The notes under the pieces: model-generated | The model's input: only the letters and a program-made list of their open reading frames with translations | What the model was told of the DNA's origin: nothing | Database searches by the model: none | Program-made: the position numbers and the translations under genes | DNA from: Novosphingobium pokkalii | Lineage (GTDB): Bacteria; Pseudomonadota; Alphaproteobacteria; Sphingomonadales; Sphingomonadaceae | Reading direction: 5' to 3' | NCBI RefSeq assembly: GCF_014652855.1 | Contig: NZ_BMZP01000017.1 | Coordinates: 37,097-101,096 of the forward strand | Length of the DNA stretch: 64,000 bases | Shown: positions 1 through 8,404 of the stretch, piece by piece | How positions within the stretch are numbered: the stretch's first letter is position 1 | Layout: every line of letters begins with the position of its first letter

Positions 1-640
1 GCCGGGTCAGTTGCCCTTCGGTCAGCAACAGCGAATCGGCACCCCCGCCATTGGGGCGGACATAGTCGATCGCGCTTTCGCCGGTGTGGAATTCGGCCCA
101 GGCCCGTTGCCAGGGCGTGCGCGTTTCATAGACCGAAGCCACGCCGCCTTCATAAAGCACCGGAATGATCAGCAGCGGCGCAGAGCGCGCGACCTGGCCA
201 TGCATGCCCAGATAGCCGCCGGTGCGGGCGCGATCGAACGTCACGCCCAGCCGCGCGATATAGCGGTGCGGGCCGATCTGCTCCTGCTCCACGACCACTG
301 CCGCTACCATGGCATCAAGCGTGCCAGCATCGAGCGCGGGGGCCTCACCTCCGCCCAGGCTGTTGGTTTTCCAAAGCTTTTGCCAGGCCAGCTTTTCCGC
401 TTCCTGCCAACCCTTGGCGCGCGCATCGGCGGCAGAGCTGCCCTGCACGTTGACCTCGATCCCGCTCACCTCAAAATCGCCGGTGCTGGCGATCGGAGCG
501 ATGCCGCGATCGCCCTCGATCTGCGCCAGGATCGCCGGGCCGACCAGCGCTCCGCCCACGGCCAGCACCAGCGCACCGGCACCAGACAGCAGCCACGAGC
601 GGGAAAAACGAAGCGGACGGGACAGGCGCAGGACGGCCAA
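1..640 (-). CDS. DUF2066-like conserved protein (3' part outside window)
   Basis: The reading frame is open to the left edge, so the C-terminal end is missing. It begins with a short basic stretch and one hydrophobic segment (about residues 15-32), suggesting a signal peptide or membrane anchor. It then continues as a soluble domain with the phrases EVSGIEVNVQG and VVVEQEQIGPHRYIARLGV. Position next to purM and general character resemble the DUF2066-type protein that sits beside purM in many proteobacteria. The start is a TTG with GGAG five bases upstream, since no ATG is available there. It is divergent from purM, about 84 bases away. Function is unknown. Confidence 0.6.
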   Translation of the reverse strand, partial: MAVLRLSRPLRFSRSWLLSGAGALVLAVGGALVGPAILAQIEGDRGIAPIASTGDFEVSGIEVNVQGSSAADARAKGWQEAEKLAWQKLWKTNSLGGGEAPALDAGTLDAMVAAVVVEQEQIGPHRYIARLGVTFDRARTGGYLGMHGQVARSAPLLIIPVLYEGGVASVYETRTPWQRAWAEFHTGESAIDYVRPNGGGADSLLLTEGQLTR

Positions 641-724
641 GGGAACTCCGGACAAAATGTGCCGGGCGCTTTTGCCCAAAGGCAAGTGGAAATCCAAGCC
701 GGAAACGGCTAGGCGCCGATCATC

Positions 725-1831
725 ATGGCCAACGACACCTCCAAGCCCCAGAGCTATTCCTACGAACAGGCCGGCGTGAACATCGCCGCCGGCAACGCAT
801 TGGTGAAGGCCATCGGCCCGCTTGCCAAGGCCACCGCACGCCCCGGCGCCGACGCCGAACTGGGCGGATTCGGCGGCTTTTTCGATCTCAAGGCAGCCGG
901 TTACAAAGACCCGCTGCTGGTCGCGGGCAACGATGGCGTGGGCACCAAGGTGAAGCTGGCGATCGATCATGATCGCCACGATGCGATCGGCATCGACCTG
1001 GTTGCGATGTGCGTCAACGATCTGATCGTGCAGGGCGCCGAACCGCTGTTCTTCTTGGATTATTTCGCCACCGGCCGGCTCGACAACGGCGTGGCGGAGC
1101 GAGTCGTGGCCGGCATTGCCGATGGCTGCAAGCTGGCTGGCTGTGCCCTGATCGGCGGCGAGACGGCGGAAATGCCGGGCATGTATGCCGATGGCGACTA
1201 TGACCTTGCCGGTTTCTGCGTCGGCGCGGTGGAACGCGGTGAGCAACTGACCGGCGACAAGGTGGCGGCCGGAAACGTGCTGCTCGGCCTCGCTTCGTCG
1301 GGCGTCCATTCCAACGGTTATTCGCTGGTACGGCGCCTTGCCGCCGACAAGGGCTGGAAGCTCGATCGCCCGGCGCTGTTCGACAACGAGCGCCTGCTGA
1401 TCGACGTGCTGATCGAACCCACGCGCATCTATGTGAAGACGCTGCTGCCGTTCATCCGCTCGGGCCGGATCAATGCCCTCGCCCACATCACCGGCGGTGG
1501 CCTGCTGGAAAACGTGCCCCGCGTGCTGCCCAAGGGGCTCCATGCGCGGATCGATGCCGATAGCTGGGAGCAGCCGCGCCTGATGGCCTTCCTCCAGGCC
1601 CAGGGCAATATCGAGCCGGGCGAAATGGCGCGCACCTTCAACTGCGGCATCGGCATGGTACTGGCCGTGGAGGCTGGCGAAGCGGAAAGCCTGTCTGCCG
1701 ACCTGACCGCTGCGGGCGAAACCGTGTTCACCATCGGCACCGTGGTGGAAGGCGACAAGGGCTGCACCGTGTTCGGCAGCGCCGAAGCCTGGTCTGCGCG
1801 CGAAGCCTGGGAAGCGGTGCACATCGGCTGA
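725..1831 (+). CDS. purM: Phosphoribosylformylglycinamidine cyclo-ligase (AIR synthetase)
   Basis: PurM closes the imidazole ring of FGAM using ATP to make AIR, the fifth step of purine synthesis in the cytoplasm. The 368-residue chain has the usual family length and the diagnostic N-terminal region: GGFGGFFDLK near residue 47, the ATP-binding stretch LLVAGNDGVGTKVK from residue 64, and the conserved DLVAMCVNDLIVQGAEP from residue 91. It lies upstream of purN in the same direction, with 145 bases and an inverted repeat in between. The ATG at 725 is the natural start for the family. Confidence 0.97.
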   Translation: MANDTSKPQSYSYEQAGVNIAAGNALVKAIGPLAKATARPGADAELGGFGGFFDLKAAGYKDPLLVAGNDGVGTKVKLAIDHDRHDAIGIDLVAMCVNDLIVQGAEPLFFLDYFATGRLDNGVAERVVAGIADGCKLAGCALIGGETAEMPGMYADGDYDLAGFCVGAVERGEQLTGDKVAAGNVLLGLASSGVHSNGYSLVRRLAADKGWKLDRPALFDNERLLIDVLIEPTRIYVKTLLPFIRSGRINALAHITGGGLLENVPRVLPKGLHARIDADSWEQPRLMAFLQAQGNIEPGEMARTFNCGIGMVLAVEAGEAESLSADLTAAGETVFTIGTVVEGDKGCTVFGSAEAWSAREAWEAVHIG

Positions 1832-1848
1832 GGTTCGGGTGCGGGGGG

Positions 1849-1928
1849 CTTCGACAAACTCAGCCCGAACGGGGGGTGGTGACAATTTCTCCTAACCCAA
1901 CAGTCCGTTCGGCCTGAGCCTGTCGAAG
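1849..1928. repeat. Inverted intergenic repeat between purM and purN
   Basis: Two 24-base arms, at 1849-1872 and 1905-1928, are near-perfect reverse complements built on CTTCGACA...CTCAG...CCGAACGG. The 32 bases between them contain no gene. This core is a palindromic repeat type I know as common between genes in sphingomonads. It may act as an mRNA-stabilising or terminating hairpin in the purM-purN transcript, but there is no T tract. Confidence 0.7.
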
Positions 1929-1976
1929 GCCCCAGCGCCCACCCACACCAACCCAGCGCGCCAAGGATTGAACACA

Positions 1977-2915
1977 GTGGCCAAGGCAAAGGTAGCGGTT
2001 TTCATCTCGGGCAGCGGCACCAACATGGCTGCCCTGCTCTATGCCAGCCGTGCGCCCGGTTGCCCGTACGAGATCGTGCTGGTGCTTTCCAACGATCCCG
2101 CCGCCAAGGGCCTGGCCCTGGCCGCGGCCGAGGGCGTGCCCACCTTTGCCCTGCCGCACAAGGGCATTCCCCGCGCCGAGCACGACGCGCTGATGGAAGC
2201 GCAAGTGCTGGCCCATGGCGCGCGCTATATCGCGCTGGCGGGCTACATGCGCATCCTCTCGCCCGAATTCGTGGCCCGCTGGGACGGGCGCATGCTCAAT
2301 ATCCACCCTTCGCTGCTGCCGCTCTACAAGGGCCTGCACACCCACGAGCGCGCGATTGCCGCCGGGGACAGCCACGGCGGCTGCACCGTCCACCTGGTCA
2401 CCCCGGAACTGGATGACGGGCCGATCCTGGGCCAGACGCGCGTGGCGATCCTGCCCGGCGACACGCCCGAGACGCTGGCGGGCCGCGTGCTGTTTGCCGA
2501 ACACCAGCTCTATTCGCGCTGCCTCGAAACGCTCGTCACCCGCGAGACCAGCCCCGATTGGCTGACCGCGCAAGTGCGCGAACGCGCCATGGCCCTGCCC
2601 GAGGCGGACGAAGTGAACAGCCATGGCATGTCCTGCTTCGGCGTGATCAAGGGCAAGAAATTCGCCTATGTCAGCGCCGATCACCACGGCGATGGCCGCG
2701 TGGCGCTGCTGGTCAAGATCAGCGGGATCGAGGAACAGGCGCAGTTGATCGAGAACGATCCCGAGCGCTTCTTCCGGCCGGCCTATTTCGGCGACGGCTG
2801 GGTGGCCATCCGCCTTGACCTTGGCGACGTCGATTGGGACGATATCGCCGCCTGGCTGCAACGGAGCTGGGCCGCCGTCGCGCCCCGCCGCCTTGCCGCC
2901 ATGCTGGAGTTCTGA
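1977..2915 (+). CDS. purN: Phosphoribosylglycinamide formyltransferase with C-terminal YjbR/MmcQ-like domain
   Basis: Residues 1-190 form a PurN domain that transfers a formyl group from 10-formyl-THF to GAR in purine synthesis. Visible signatures are the N-terminal SGSGTNM loop, the catalytic NIHPSLLP stretch (Asn108, His110) and Asp146 in PELDDGPI. Residues from about 195 to 312 look like a separate MmcQ/YjbR-type domain (SHGMSCFGVIKGKKFAYVS, then a closing helix with RSWAAVAPRRL). Usual PurN is about 190-220 residues, so this is a fusion. The GTG at 1977 is preferred because AAGGA lies nine bases upstream; the TTG at 1968 directly abuts that site. Confidence 0.93.
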   Translation: MAKAKVAVFISGSGTNMAALLYASRAPGCPYEIVLVLSNDPAAKGLALAAAEGVPTFALPHKGIPRAEHDALMEAQVLAHGARYIALAGYMRILSPEFVARWDGRMLNIHPSLLPLYKGLHTHERAIAAGDSHGGCTVHLVTPELDDGPILGQTRVAILPGDTPETLAGRVLFAEHQLYSRCLETLVTRETSPDWLTAQVRERAMALPEADEVNSHGMSCFGVIKGKKFAYVSADHHGDGRVALLVKISGIEEQAQLIENDPERFFRPAYFGDGWVAIRLDLGDVDWDDIAAWLQRSWAAVAPRRLAAMLEF

Positions 2916-2920
2916 TCGCG

Positions 2921-4075
2921 ATGGCCGCCGATCCGATGCGCCGCATCTATGTCCACGTCGGTCTGCAATCGTTTGTTGAATCGAGCGGCGGGCTGTTCAT
3001 TGCCGGCTTCCTGGTGGCGCAGGGCTTTTCCCATGGCATGGCCCTGGCCGCCTTTGCCGGCACGCTGCTGGCGCGTTTTGCCCTGCGCGGGCTGGTGCTG
3101 CCGCTGGCCTGGCGCGCGGGCCTGCGCACCGTGGTGCTCATTGGCGTGCTGGTGCGCGTGGTCAGCTTCCTGCTGCTGCCGTTCGTGCCGGGCGCGGGGC
3201 CGGTGCCGGCCGTGGCCATGCTCGCCCTGTTCATCCTGGTGACGGGCCTGGGCAGCGTGCTCTATTGGACCGGCTGGCACAGCTTCGTCTCGGCGCTGGC
3301 CGACAGCGACCGGGGCGGCCGCCAGGTGTCGATCCAGCAGGCGACCACCGCCGTGGTCGGCATCGTCGCGCCGCTGGTCGGCGGGCTGCTGGTCGATCGC
3401 GCCGGTCCGCTGATCGGCTTTGGCGCGATTGCCCTGGTGCAACTGGCCGCCGTGCTGCCGCTGATTGGCGCGCCCAACCCGCATGTGGCGCGCGAGGCCG
3501 CGCTCGACCGGCCGCTGACGCTGTTCGCCCGCCGTCTCTATCTGTCCGAGGGGTTCCACGCCGGCTGCGCCACGGTGATCTGGAACCTGGCGCTGTTCGT
3601 TACCCTGGGCCAGCATTTCGATGCCTTTGGCGGGGCAATTGCCGTGGCTGGCGTGGCCGCTGCCGCCGGCAGCTTGCTGATCGGCCATCTGATCGACGGC
3701 GGCCGCCCGCTGCATTCGCTGGCGCTGGCCTATGGCGCGGCGATCCTGGCCCTGCTGGCCAAGGCCCTGGCATTCGACACGCCGCTGGCCGCCGTGGGCG
3801 CGACGGCGCTGGGCGCACTGGTCACGCCGATGGCGGCCACGGCGATGCTCGCCCCGCTCTATGCCATGGCCCGCGCCTCTTCGTGCACGCTGCGCTTCAA
3901 CATGGCCACCGAAGGCGGCTGGGATCTGGGCTGCTCGCTGGCCTGCCTGATCGCCGCCGGCCTGCTGGAGGCCGGGGCCGGGTTCCGCCTGCCGATCCTG
4001 CTCGGCCTGATCGCGGTCGGCGCGATCTGGCGCATGCTGGCGGGATGGTATGGCCGCCAGGGCGTTACGGCCTAA
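2921..4075 (+). CDS. MFS transporter
   Basis: A 384-residue protein with about ten to twelve hydrophobic segments distributed over its whole length, short loops and basic residues between helices. This is the pattern of a major facilitator superfamily permease of the inner membrane. The substrate cannot be read from the sequence. It begins five bases after the purN stop, so translation is probably coupled, but a role in purine metabolism is not implied. A start at 2834 in the same frame would overlap purN by 82 bases and is less likely. GC-rich codon use matches its neighbours. Confidence 0.75.
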   Translation: MAADPMRRIYVHVGLQSFVESSGGLFIAGFLVAQGFSHGMALAAFAGTLLARFALRGLVLPLAWRAGLRTVVLIGVLVRVVSFLLLPFVPGAGPVPAVAMLALFILVTGLGSVLYWTGWHSFVSALADSDRGGRQVSIQQATTAVVGIVAPLVGGLLVDRAGPLIGFGAIALVQLAAVLPLIGAPNPHVAREAALDRPLTLFARRLYLSEGFHAGCATVIWNLALFVTLGQHFDAFGGAIAVAGVAAAAGSLLIGHLIDGGRPLHSLALAYGAAILALLAKALAFDTPLAAVGATALGALVTPMAATAMLAPLYAMARASSCTLRFNMATEGGWDLGCSLACLIAAGLLEAGAGFRLPILLGLIAVGAIWRMLAGWYGRQGVTA

Positions 4076-4116
4076 GCCCTAGACAAATCGCGGCCGGGGT
4101 GGGACCACAGCCCCAC

Positions 4117-5550
4117 ATGACCATCTATCACTGGATCTTCCTGGCGCTGGCCACGGTTGCCGAAGCGGCCACCCTGCTGCGCGTGATCCTGCGGCCGCAC
4201 CGCGATCCCGCCGCGCGCTTAGCCTGGCTGGTGGTGGTGATGGTGCTGCCGGGGCTGGGCATTCCCGCCTATATCCTGTGGGGCGACACGCGCCTGATCC
4301 GCCGCCGCCGGCTGCACGGGCTGGGCGTGGAGGCCGCGCTGCCGCGCCCGCCGGCCGATCCCGCCGGGTCGGCCGCCATTGCCGCCAGCCCCTGGCAACC
4401 GCCCTTCGCCCTGGCCGCCTCGGTCAATGGCCTGGCCGCCACCACTGGCAACCGCGCCCGGATCGCCGCCGACAACCGCGCCGCGATCGCCGCGATCATT
4501 GCCGATATCGAGGCTGCGCAAGCCAGCGTCCACGTCTGCTTCTACATCTGGCTCGATGACGAGAGCGGCGCCGCCCTGGCCCAGGCGCTGATCCGCGCAG
4601 CCCGGCGCGGGGTGGCGGTGCGCGTGCTCGCCGATGCGCTCGGCTCGCGCCGGTTCTTGCGTTCGGCCCACTGGCAGGCGCTGCGCGACGCCGGGGTCGA
4701 TGCGCGCGAGGCGCTGCCCGTGGGCAACCTGCTGTGGACGCTGATCCGTGGCCGGGTGGACTTGCGCAACCACCGCAAGGCGGTGGTGATCGACAATGCC
4801 ATTGCCTGGTGCGGCAGCCAGAACGCGGCCGATCCCGAATTCCGCATCAAGCCGCGCTTCGCCCCATGGGTGGACGTGATGACGCGCTGGGAAGGCCCCG
4901 TCGCCCGCCAGTGGCAGTTCCTGTTCGCGGCCGACTGGATGGCCGAAGGCGGCGATGATCTGTCAGCCTTGCTCGAACAGCCGCTCCCGACCTGCGGCGA
5001 CGGTATCGTGGCCCAGGCCATCGGTACCGGGCCGACCGTGGCCTATGGCGCGATGAATGCCTGCTTTGCCGCGATGATTCACGCCGCGCGCCGCAGCCTG
5101 ACAATCACCACGCCCTATTTCGTGCCCGGCGAGCAGGTGCTGACCGCCCTGGTCAGCGCGGCCCGGCGCGGCGTGGCCGTCACCCTGATCGTCCCGCGCC
5201 GCAACGACAGCCGCTTCGTCGCCGCCGCCAGCCGCAGCTATTATCCCTCGCTGCTCGAAGCAGGGGTGCATATCTTCGAATTCCTGCCCGGCCTGCTCCA
5301 CGCCAAGACCATGGTGGCCGACGACAGCGCCGGCATCATCGGCTCGGCCAACCTCGACCGCCGCAGCTTCGAGCTGAATTTCGAGAACAACATCCTGTTC
5401 GCCGATGCCACCCTGGCCCGCGACCTGGCCGCCCGCCAGCGCGAATGGCTCGGCCAGTGCCTGGCCATCACCCCCGCCATGGCCGCGCGCACCCCACTGC
5501 CCAAGCGGCTATGGCGCAACACCCTGGCGATGATGAGCCCGCTGTTGTGA
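4117..5550 (+). CDS. cls: Cardiolipin synthase (phospholipase D family)
   Basis: Cls joins phosphatidylglycerol units to make cardiolipin at the inner membrane. The 477-residue chain starts with two membrane segments (about residues 1-24 and 35-56) and then carries two phospholipase D motifs: HRKAVVID with His219 and HAKTMVAD with His395, the latter followed by GSANLDRRS. This is the standard bacterial Cls layout and length. The ATG at 4117 opens directly onto the first membrane helix; the much longer open frame upstream runs antiparallel to nothing real and overlaps the MFS gene. The gene ends just before a strong hairpin terminator. Confidence 0.94.
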   Translation: MTIYHWIFLALATVAEAATLLRVILRPHRDPAARLAWLVVVMVLPGLGIPAYILWGDTRLIRRRRLHGLGVEAALPRPPADPAGSAAIAASPWQPPFALAASVNGLAATTGNRARIAADNRAAIAAIIADIEAAQASVHVCFYIWLDDESGAALAQALIRAARRGVAVRVLADALGSRRFLRSAHWQALRDAGVDAREALPVGNLLWTLIRGRVDLRNHRKAVVIDNAIAWCGSQNAADPEFRIKPRFAPWVDVMTRWEGPVARQWQFLFAADWMAEGGDDLSALLEQPLPTCGDGIVAQAIGTGPTVAYGAMNACFAAMIHAARRSLTITTPYFVPGEQVLTALVSAARRGVAVTLIVPRRNDSRFVAAASRSYYPSLLEAGVHIFEFLPGLLHAKTMVADDSAGIIGSANLDRRSFELNFENNILFADATLARDLAARQREWLGQCLAITPAMAARTPLPKRLWRNTLAMMSPLL

Positions 5551-5559
5551 CGCCCACGA

Positions 5560-5598
5560 GAAAAGGGCCGGGAAGCGGCATGCTCCCCGGCCCTTTTC
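5560..5598. terminator. Bidirectional terminator between cls and ndk
   Basis: A 13-base perfect stem (5560-5572 with 5586-5598, core AAAAGGGCCGGG) encloses a 13-base loop. The stem ends in TTTTC on the top strand and AAAAG mirrored on the bottom, so it can terminate both cls (top) and ndk (bottom), which converge here. Confidence 0.88.
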
Positions 5599-5621
5599 GC
5601 CATCAGCAATCCGGTATCGGA

Positions 5622-6044
5622 TCAGCCGACGATTTCTTCGGGCTTGAAGAAGAAGGCGATTTCGATCGCGGCGTTTTCTTCCGAGTCCGAACCGTGGACG
5701 GTGTTGGCTTCGATCGATTCGGCCAGTTCCTTGCGGATCGTGCCGGCATCGGCGTTGGCCGGGTTGGTGGCGCCCATGATGTCGCGGTTGCGCTTCACGG
5801 CGTCTTCGCCTTCCAGAACCTGGACGACCACGGGGCCGCTGGTCATGAACGAGACCAGGTCACCGAAGAAGGGACGCTCGCGGTGCACGCCGTAGAAGCC
5901 TTCGGCCTGTTCCTTGGTCATCTGGATGCGCTTGGAAGCAACCACGCGCAGGCCGGCTTCTTCCAGCATCTTGGTGACCGCGCCGGTCAGGTTGCGGCGG
6001 GTGGCGTCGGGCTTGATGATCGAAAAGGTGCGGGTAACCGCCAT
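5622..6044 (-). CDS. ndk: Nucleoside diphosphate kinase
   Basis: Ndk exchanges the terminal phosphate between NTPs and NDPs through a phosphohistidine. The 140-residue protein has the family length, the N-terminal RTFSIIKPDA strand and the active-site NTVHGSDS with His117. The ATG at 6044 has AAGGA upstream. The frame stays open to 6383, but the extra N-terminal part is antisense-like and not NDK sequence. It is the last gene of the leftward run pepA, DUF2256 protein, holC, ndk. Confidence 0.97.
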   Translation of the reverse strand: MAVTRTFSIIKPDATRRNLTGAVTKMLEEAGLRVVASKRIQMTKEQAEGFYGVHRERPFFGDLVSFMTSGPVVVQVLEGEDAVKRNRDIMGATNPANADAGTIRKELAESIEANTVHGSDSEENAAIEIAFFFKPEEIVG

Positions 6045-6126
6045 GATGCGTTCCTTGCGAAGGTGGGCGTTGTTTGGGCGCGCCCCTAGCCGGAATGGGC
6101 CGCATCCGCAAGGCGCGGGGCAAAAC

Positions 6127-6558
6127 TTACGGACCCTCGCGCCATTTCCCGCCGTCCTGCCGCCAATACTTGCGCTCCACCCCCTCGCGCGTGCCGAGCA
6201 GGCGCCAGGTGGCGCGGGCTTCGTCGATGCGGTCGGGCGGGAACAGCAGGAACACGCGCTCCCCCTCGCTTTCGCGCCAGCCGCCATCGGCCAGCGCGAC
6301 GAACTGCGCGCCGTTGGCCGGTTCCACCGTGGTGGACAACAGGATCGGCTGGCGCGCATCGTGCGGCCCACCGGCGCGGCCATTGGCCAGGAACGTATCG
6401 GGCAGCCGCGTCCACAGCGCCTCGCCGATCCGCGCCAGTTGCGCTTCGTCTTCGGAAACCACCAGCAGGCGCTCGCCCGCGCCCAGCGTGTTGCGCGCGA
6501 TCAGCGGCACGACCAGTTCGGCCGGATCGCGGGATAGCTGGTAGAAATCGACGCGCAT
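6127..6558 (-). CDS. holC: DNA polymerase III subunit chi
   Basis: A 143-residue protein matching HolC, which links the clamp loader to single-strand binding protein at the replication fork. The start MRVDFYQLSRDP, the central LLVVSEDEAQLARIGEALW and the GRAGGPHDARQPILLS segment are typical of alphaproteobacterial chi subunits, and holC next to pepA is a common arrangement. It is separated from the upstream small gene by a large palindromic repeat, so its promoter may lie within or beyond that element. Confidence 0.9.
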   Translation of the reverse strand: MRVDFYQLSRDPAELVVPLIARNTLGAGERLLVVSEDEAQLARIGEALWTRLPDTFLANGRAGGPHDARQPILLSTTVEPANGAQFVALADGGWRESEGERVFLLFPPDRIDEARATWRLLGTREGVERKYWRQDGGKWREGP

Positions 6559-6590
6559 GGTTTGGTCCTTCTGGGCCGTGCTTGGCTTCG

Positions 6591-6682
6591 CACCACCCCC
6601 CGACCCCCTCCTCTGAAGAGGAGGGGGCTTTCAGGCATCTGTTCTCCCCCTCCTCTTCAGAGGAGGGGGTCGGGGGGTGGTG
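6591..6682. repeat. Perfect 37-base inverted repeat element
   Basis: Arm 6591-6627 is an exact reverse complement of arm 6646-6682, with 18 bases between. Each arm also contains its own palindrome (CCCCCTCCTC / GAGGAGGGGG), so the element can fold as one long hairpin or two smaller ones. A near-identical pair is at 23687-23782 and a half copy at 10803-10849. It lies between holC and the DUF2256 gene and codes for nothing. It is probably a REP- or MITE-like intergenic repeat. Confidence 0.85.
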
Positions 6683-6687
6683 GGAGC

Positions 6688-6840
6688 CTAAACCGCCCCG
6701 CCCTTTCCCCGCCGGCAACGGTCGGAACAATACTTCACATTGTCCCAGTCCCGCTCCCATTTCTTGCGCCAGGTGAACGGCAGGCCACACGCGGCGCAGG
6801 TCTTGCTCGGCAGGTCAGACTTGCGCCGCATCTTGGGCAT
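6688..6840 (-). CDS. DUF2256 zinc-ribbon protein
   Basis: A 50-residue protein with four cysteines arranged as two pairs (Cys15, Cys18, Cys38, Cys42) and the conserved aromatic and basic segment FTWRKKWERDWDNVKYCS. This is the DUF2256 signature, and the length is normal for the family. It probably binds zinc, but no function is established. The ATG at 6840 lies four bases after the pepA stop, indicating co-transcription. The open frame extends to 7029 but that part overlaps pepA. Confidence 0.85.
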   Translation of the reverse strand: MPKMRRKSDLPSKTCAACGLPFTWRKKWERDWDNVKYCSDRCRRGKGGAV

Positions 6841-6844
6841 GGCG

Positions 6845-8302
6845 TCAGCCTTCCAGCACGTCGCGCACGTAGCGGTCGAGCAGGCGCACGCCAAAGCCGG
6901 TGGCGCCCTTGTCGTGGGTGGCGCCGGGCTTGTCGATCCACACCGTGCCGGCGATGTCGAGGTGCGCCCAGGCCACGCCCTTGTCGATGAAGCGCGCCAG
7001 GAACTGCGCCGCCGTGATCGAGCCGCCATAGCGCGGCCCCACGTTCTTCATGTCGGCAATCGGGCTGTCGATCAGCTTGTCATAGGCCGGGCCGATCGGC
7101 ATGCGCCACAGCATGTCGCCCACCGCCTTGCCGGCGGCATCGAGCTGGCTGGCCAGCAGATCGTCGTTGGCAAACATGCCGGCGTGCTCGTGGCCCAGCG
7201 AAATGATGATCGCGCCGGTCAGCGTGGCCAGGTCGACGATCGTGGCGGGGTTGTATTCCTTCTGCACCCAGGTCAGCGCATCGCACAGCACCAGGCGGCC
7301 TTCGGCGTCGGTGTTGATCACTTCGATGGTCTGGCCGTTCATGCTCCTGACCACGTCGCCGGGGCGCTGGGCATTGCCGTCGGGCATGTTTTCCACCAGG
7401 CCGCACACGCCGATCACATCGGCTTCGGCCTTGCGCCGCGCCAGGGTGAGCATGGTGCCGGCCACGGTGGCCGCGCCGCCCATGTCCCACTTCATGTCTT
7501 CCATGCCGGCGGCGGGCTTGATGCTGATGCCGCCGGTGTCGAAGCACACGCCCTTGCCGACAAAGGCAGTGGGCCTGGTGCCGGCCTTGCCCTTCCAGCG
7601 CATGGCGAGCAGGCGCGGCTTCTTGACCGAACCCTGCGCCACGCCGAGCAGCGCGCCCATGCCGAGGTCCGCCATCTGCTGTTCATCGAGCACGACGATT
7701 TCCACGCCGGTGCCAGCCAGGCGTTCCTGGCAACGGGCCACGAAGCTTTCGGGATAGATCACGTTGGCCGGCTCAGTCACCAGCTCGCGGGTGAACTCCA
7801 CGCCTTCGGCCACGGCGCTTTCCACCGCCCACAGGCTTTCCGTGCCTTCGGGCGCATCGAGCGCCACCACGGTCTTGAGCGAGGGCTTCTGCTCGTCCTT
7901 CAGCCTGGTGCGATAGACGAGATACTGCCACGCGCGCAGCCGCGCGCCGAGCAGGACCGCCGTGGCCTCTTCGGCGGACAGGCCGCTGCCGGCAAAGTCG
8001 ATCGCCAGGGTTTCCTCGCCAGAGGTGAGATACTTGGCGACCAGCGCGCCGGCGGCGCGCTCCAGCGCCGCACGGCGGTTGCCGCTGGCCAGATCGCCGG
8101 CACCGGCAAAGGCCAGGCGCGACAGGCCCGCAGGGCCGCTGACAAAGGCTTCGAACGTCTGCCCCGCCTTGCCGGCAAAGCGCGCCGCAGCGGCGCCCTG
8201 CACCACCAGATCGGGTGTGCCCTGCGGCAGCGGCCCTTCGCCCACGATCCGGCCGACCAGGCGCGGCAGGTCGGTCCGGCTTGCGGCAAATTCGATGTTC
8301 AT
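6845..8302 (-). CDS. pepA: Leucyl aminopeptidase (M17 family)
   Basis: Cytoplasmic two-metal aminopeptidase releasing N-terminal residues from peptides. The 485-residue chain shows the M17 metal and active-site stretches: VGKGVCFDTGGISIKP, MKWDMGGAA, and the family signature NTDAEGRLVL. The N-terminal domain is shorter and more variable, as expected. Two non-ATG codons in frame precede ATG 8302, but AGGAG sits seven bases before this ATG, which decides the start. It is divergent from lptD with about 100 bases between, where both promoters must lie. Confidence 0.95.
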   Translation of the reverse strand: MNIEFAASRTDLPRLVGRIVGEGPLPQGTPDLVVQGAAAARFAGKAGQTFEAFVSGPAGLSRLAFAGAGDLASGNRRAALERAAGALVAKYLTSGEETLAIDFAGSGLSAEEATAVLLGARLRAWQYLVYRTRLKDEQKPSLKTVVALDAPEGTESLWAVESAVAEGVEFTRELVTEPANVIYPESFVARCQERLAGTGVEIVVLDEQQMADLGMGALLGVAQGSVKKPRLLAMRWKGKAGTRPTAFVGKGVCFDTGGISIKPAAGMEDMKWDMGGAATVAGTMLTLARRKAEADVIGVCGLVENMPDGNAQRPGDVVRSMNGQTIEVINTDAEGRLVLCDALTWVQKEYNPATIVDLATLTGAIIISLGHEHAGMFANDDLLASQLDAAGKAVGDMLWRMPIGPAYDKLIDSPIADMKNVGPRYGGSITAAQFLARFIDKGVAWAHLDIAGTVWIDKPGATHDKGATGFGVRLLDRYVRDVLEG

Positions 8303-8404
8303 CAGCAAACTCCTGTCCGAAAGCGGCCACAGTTTGCCCGCAAGGGAAACCGGGCCGCAATTGTGGGTTTGCAGTTACGACCGACCAGTGCGATAGGCAA
8401 CCGC

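Noticed and set aside
6740..8404. Long top-strand open frame in front of lptD
   Set aside because: It is antisense to pepA, has shadow-like composition and no domain; lptD starts at 8405 with a signal peptide.
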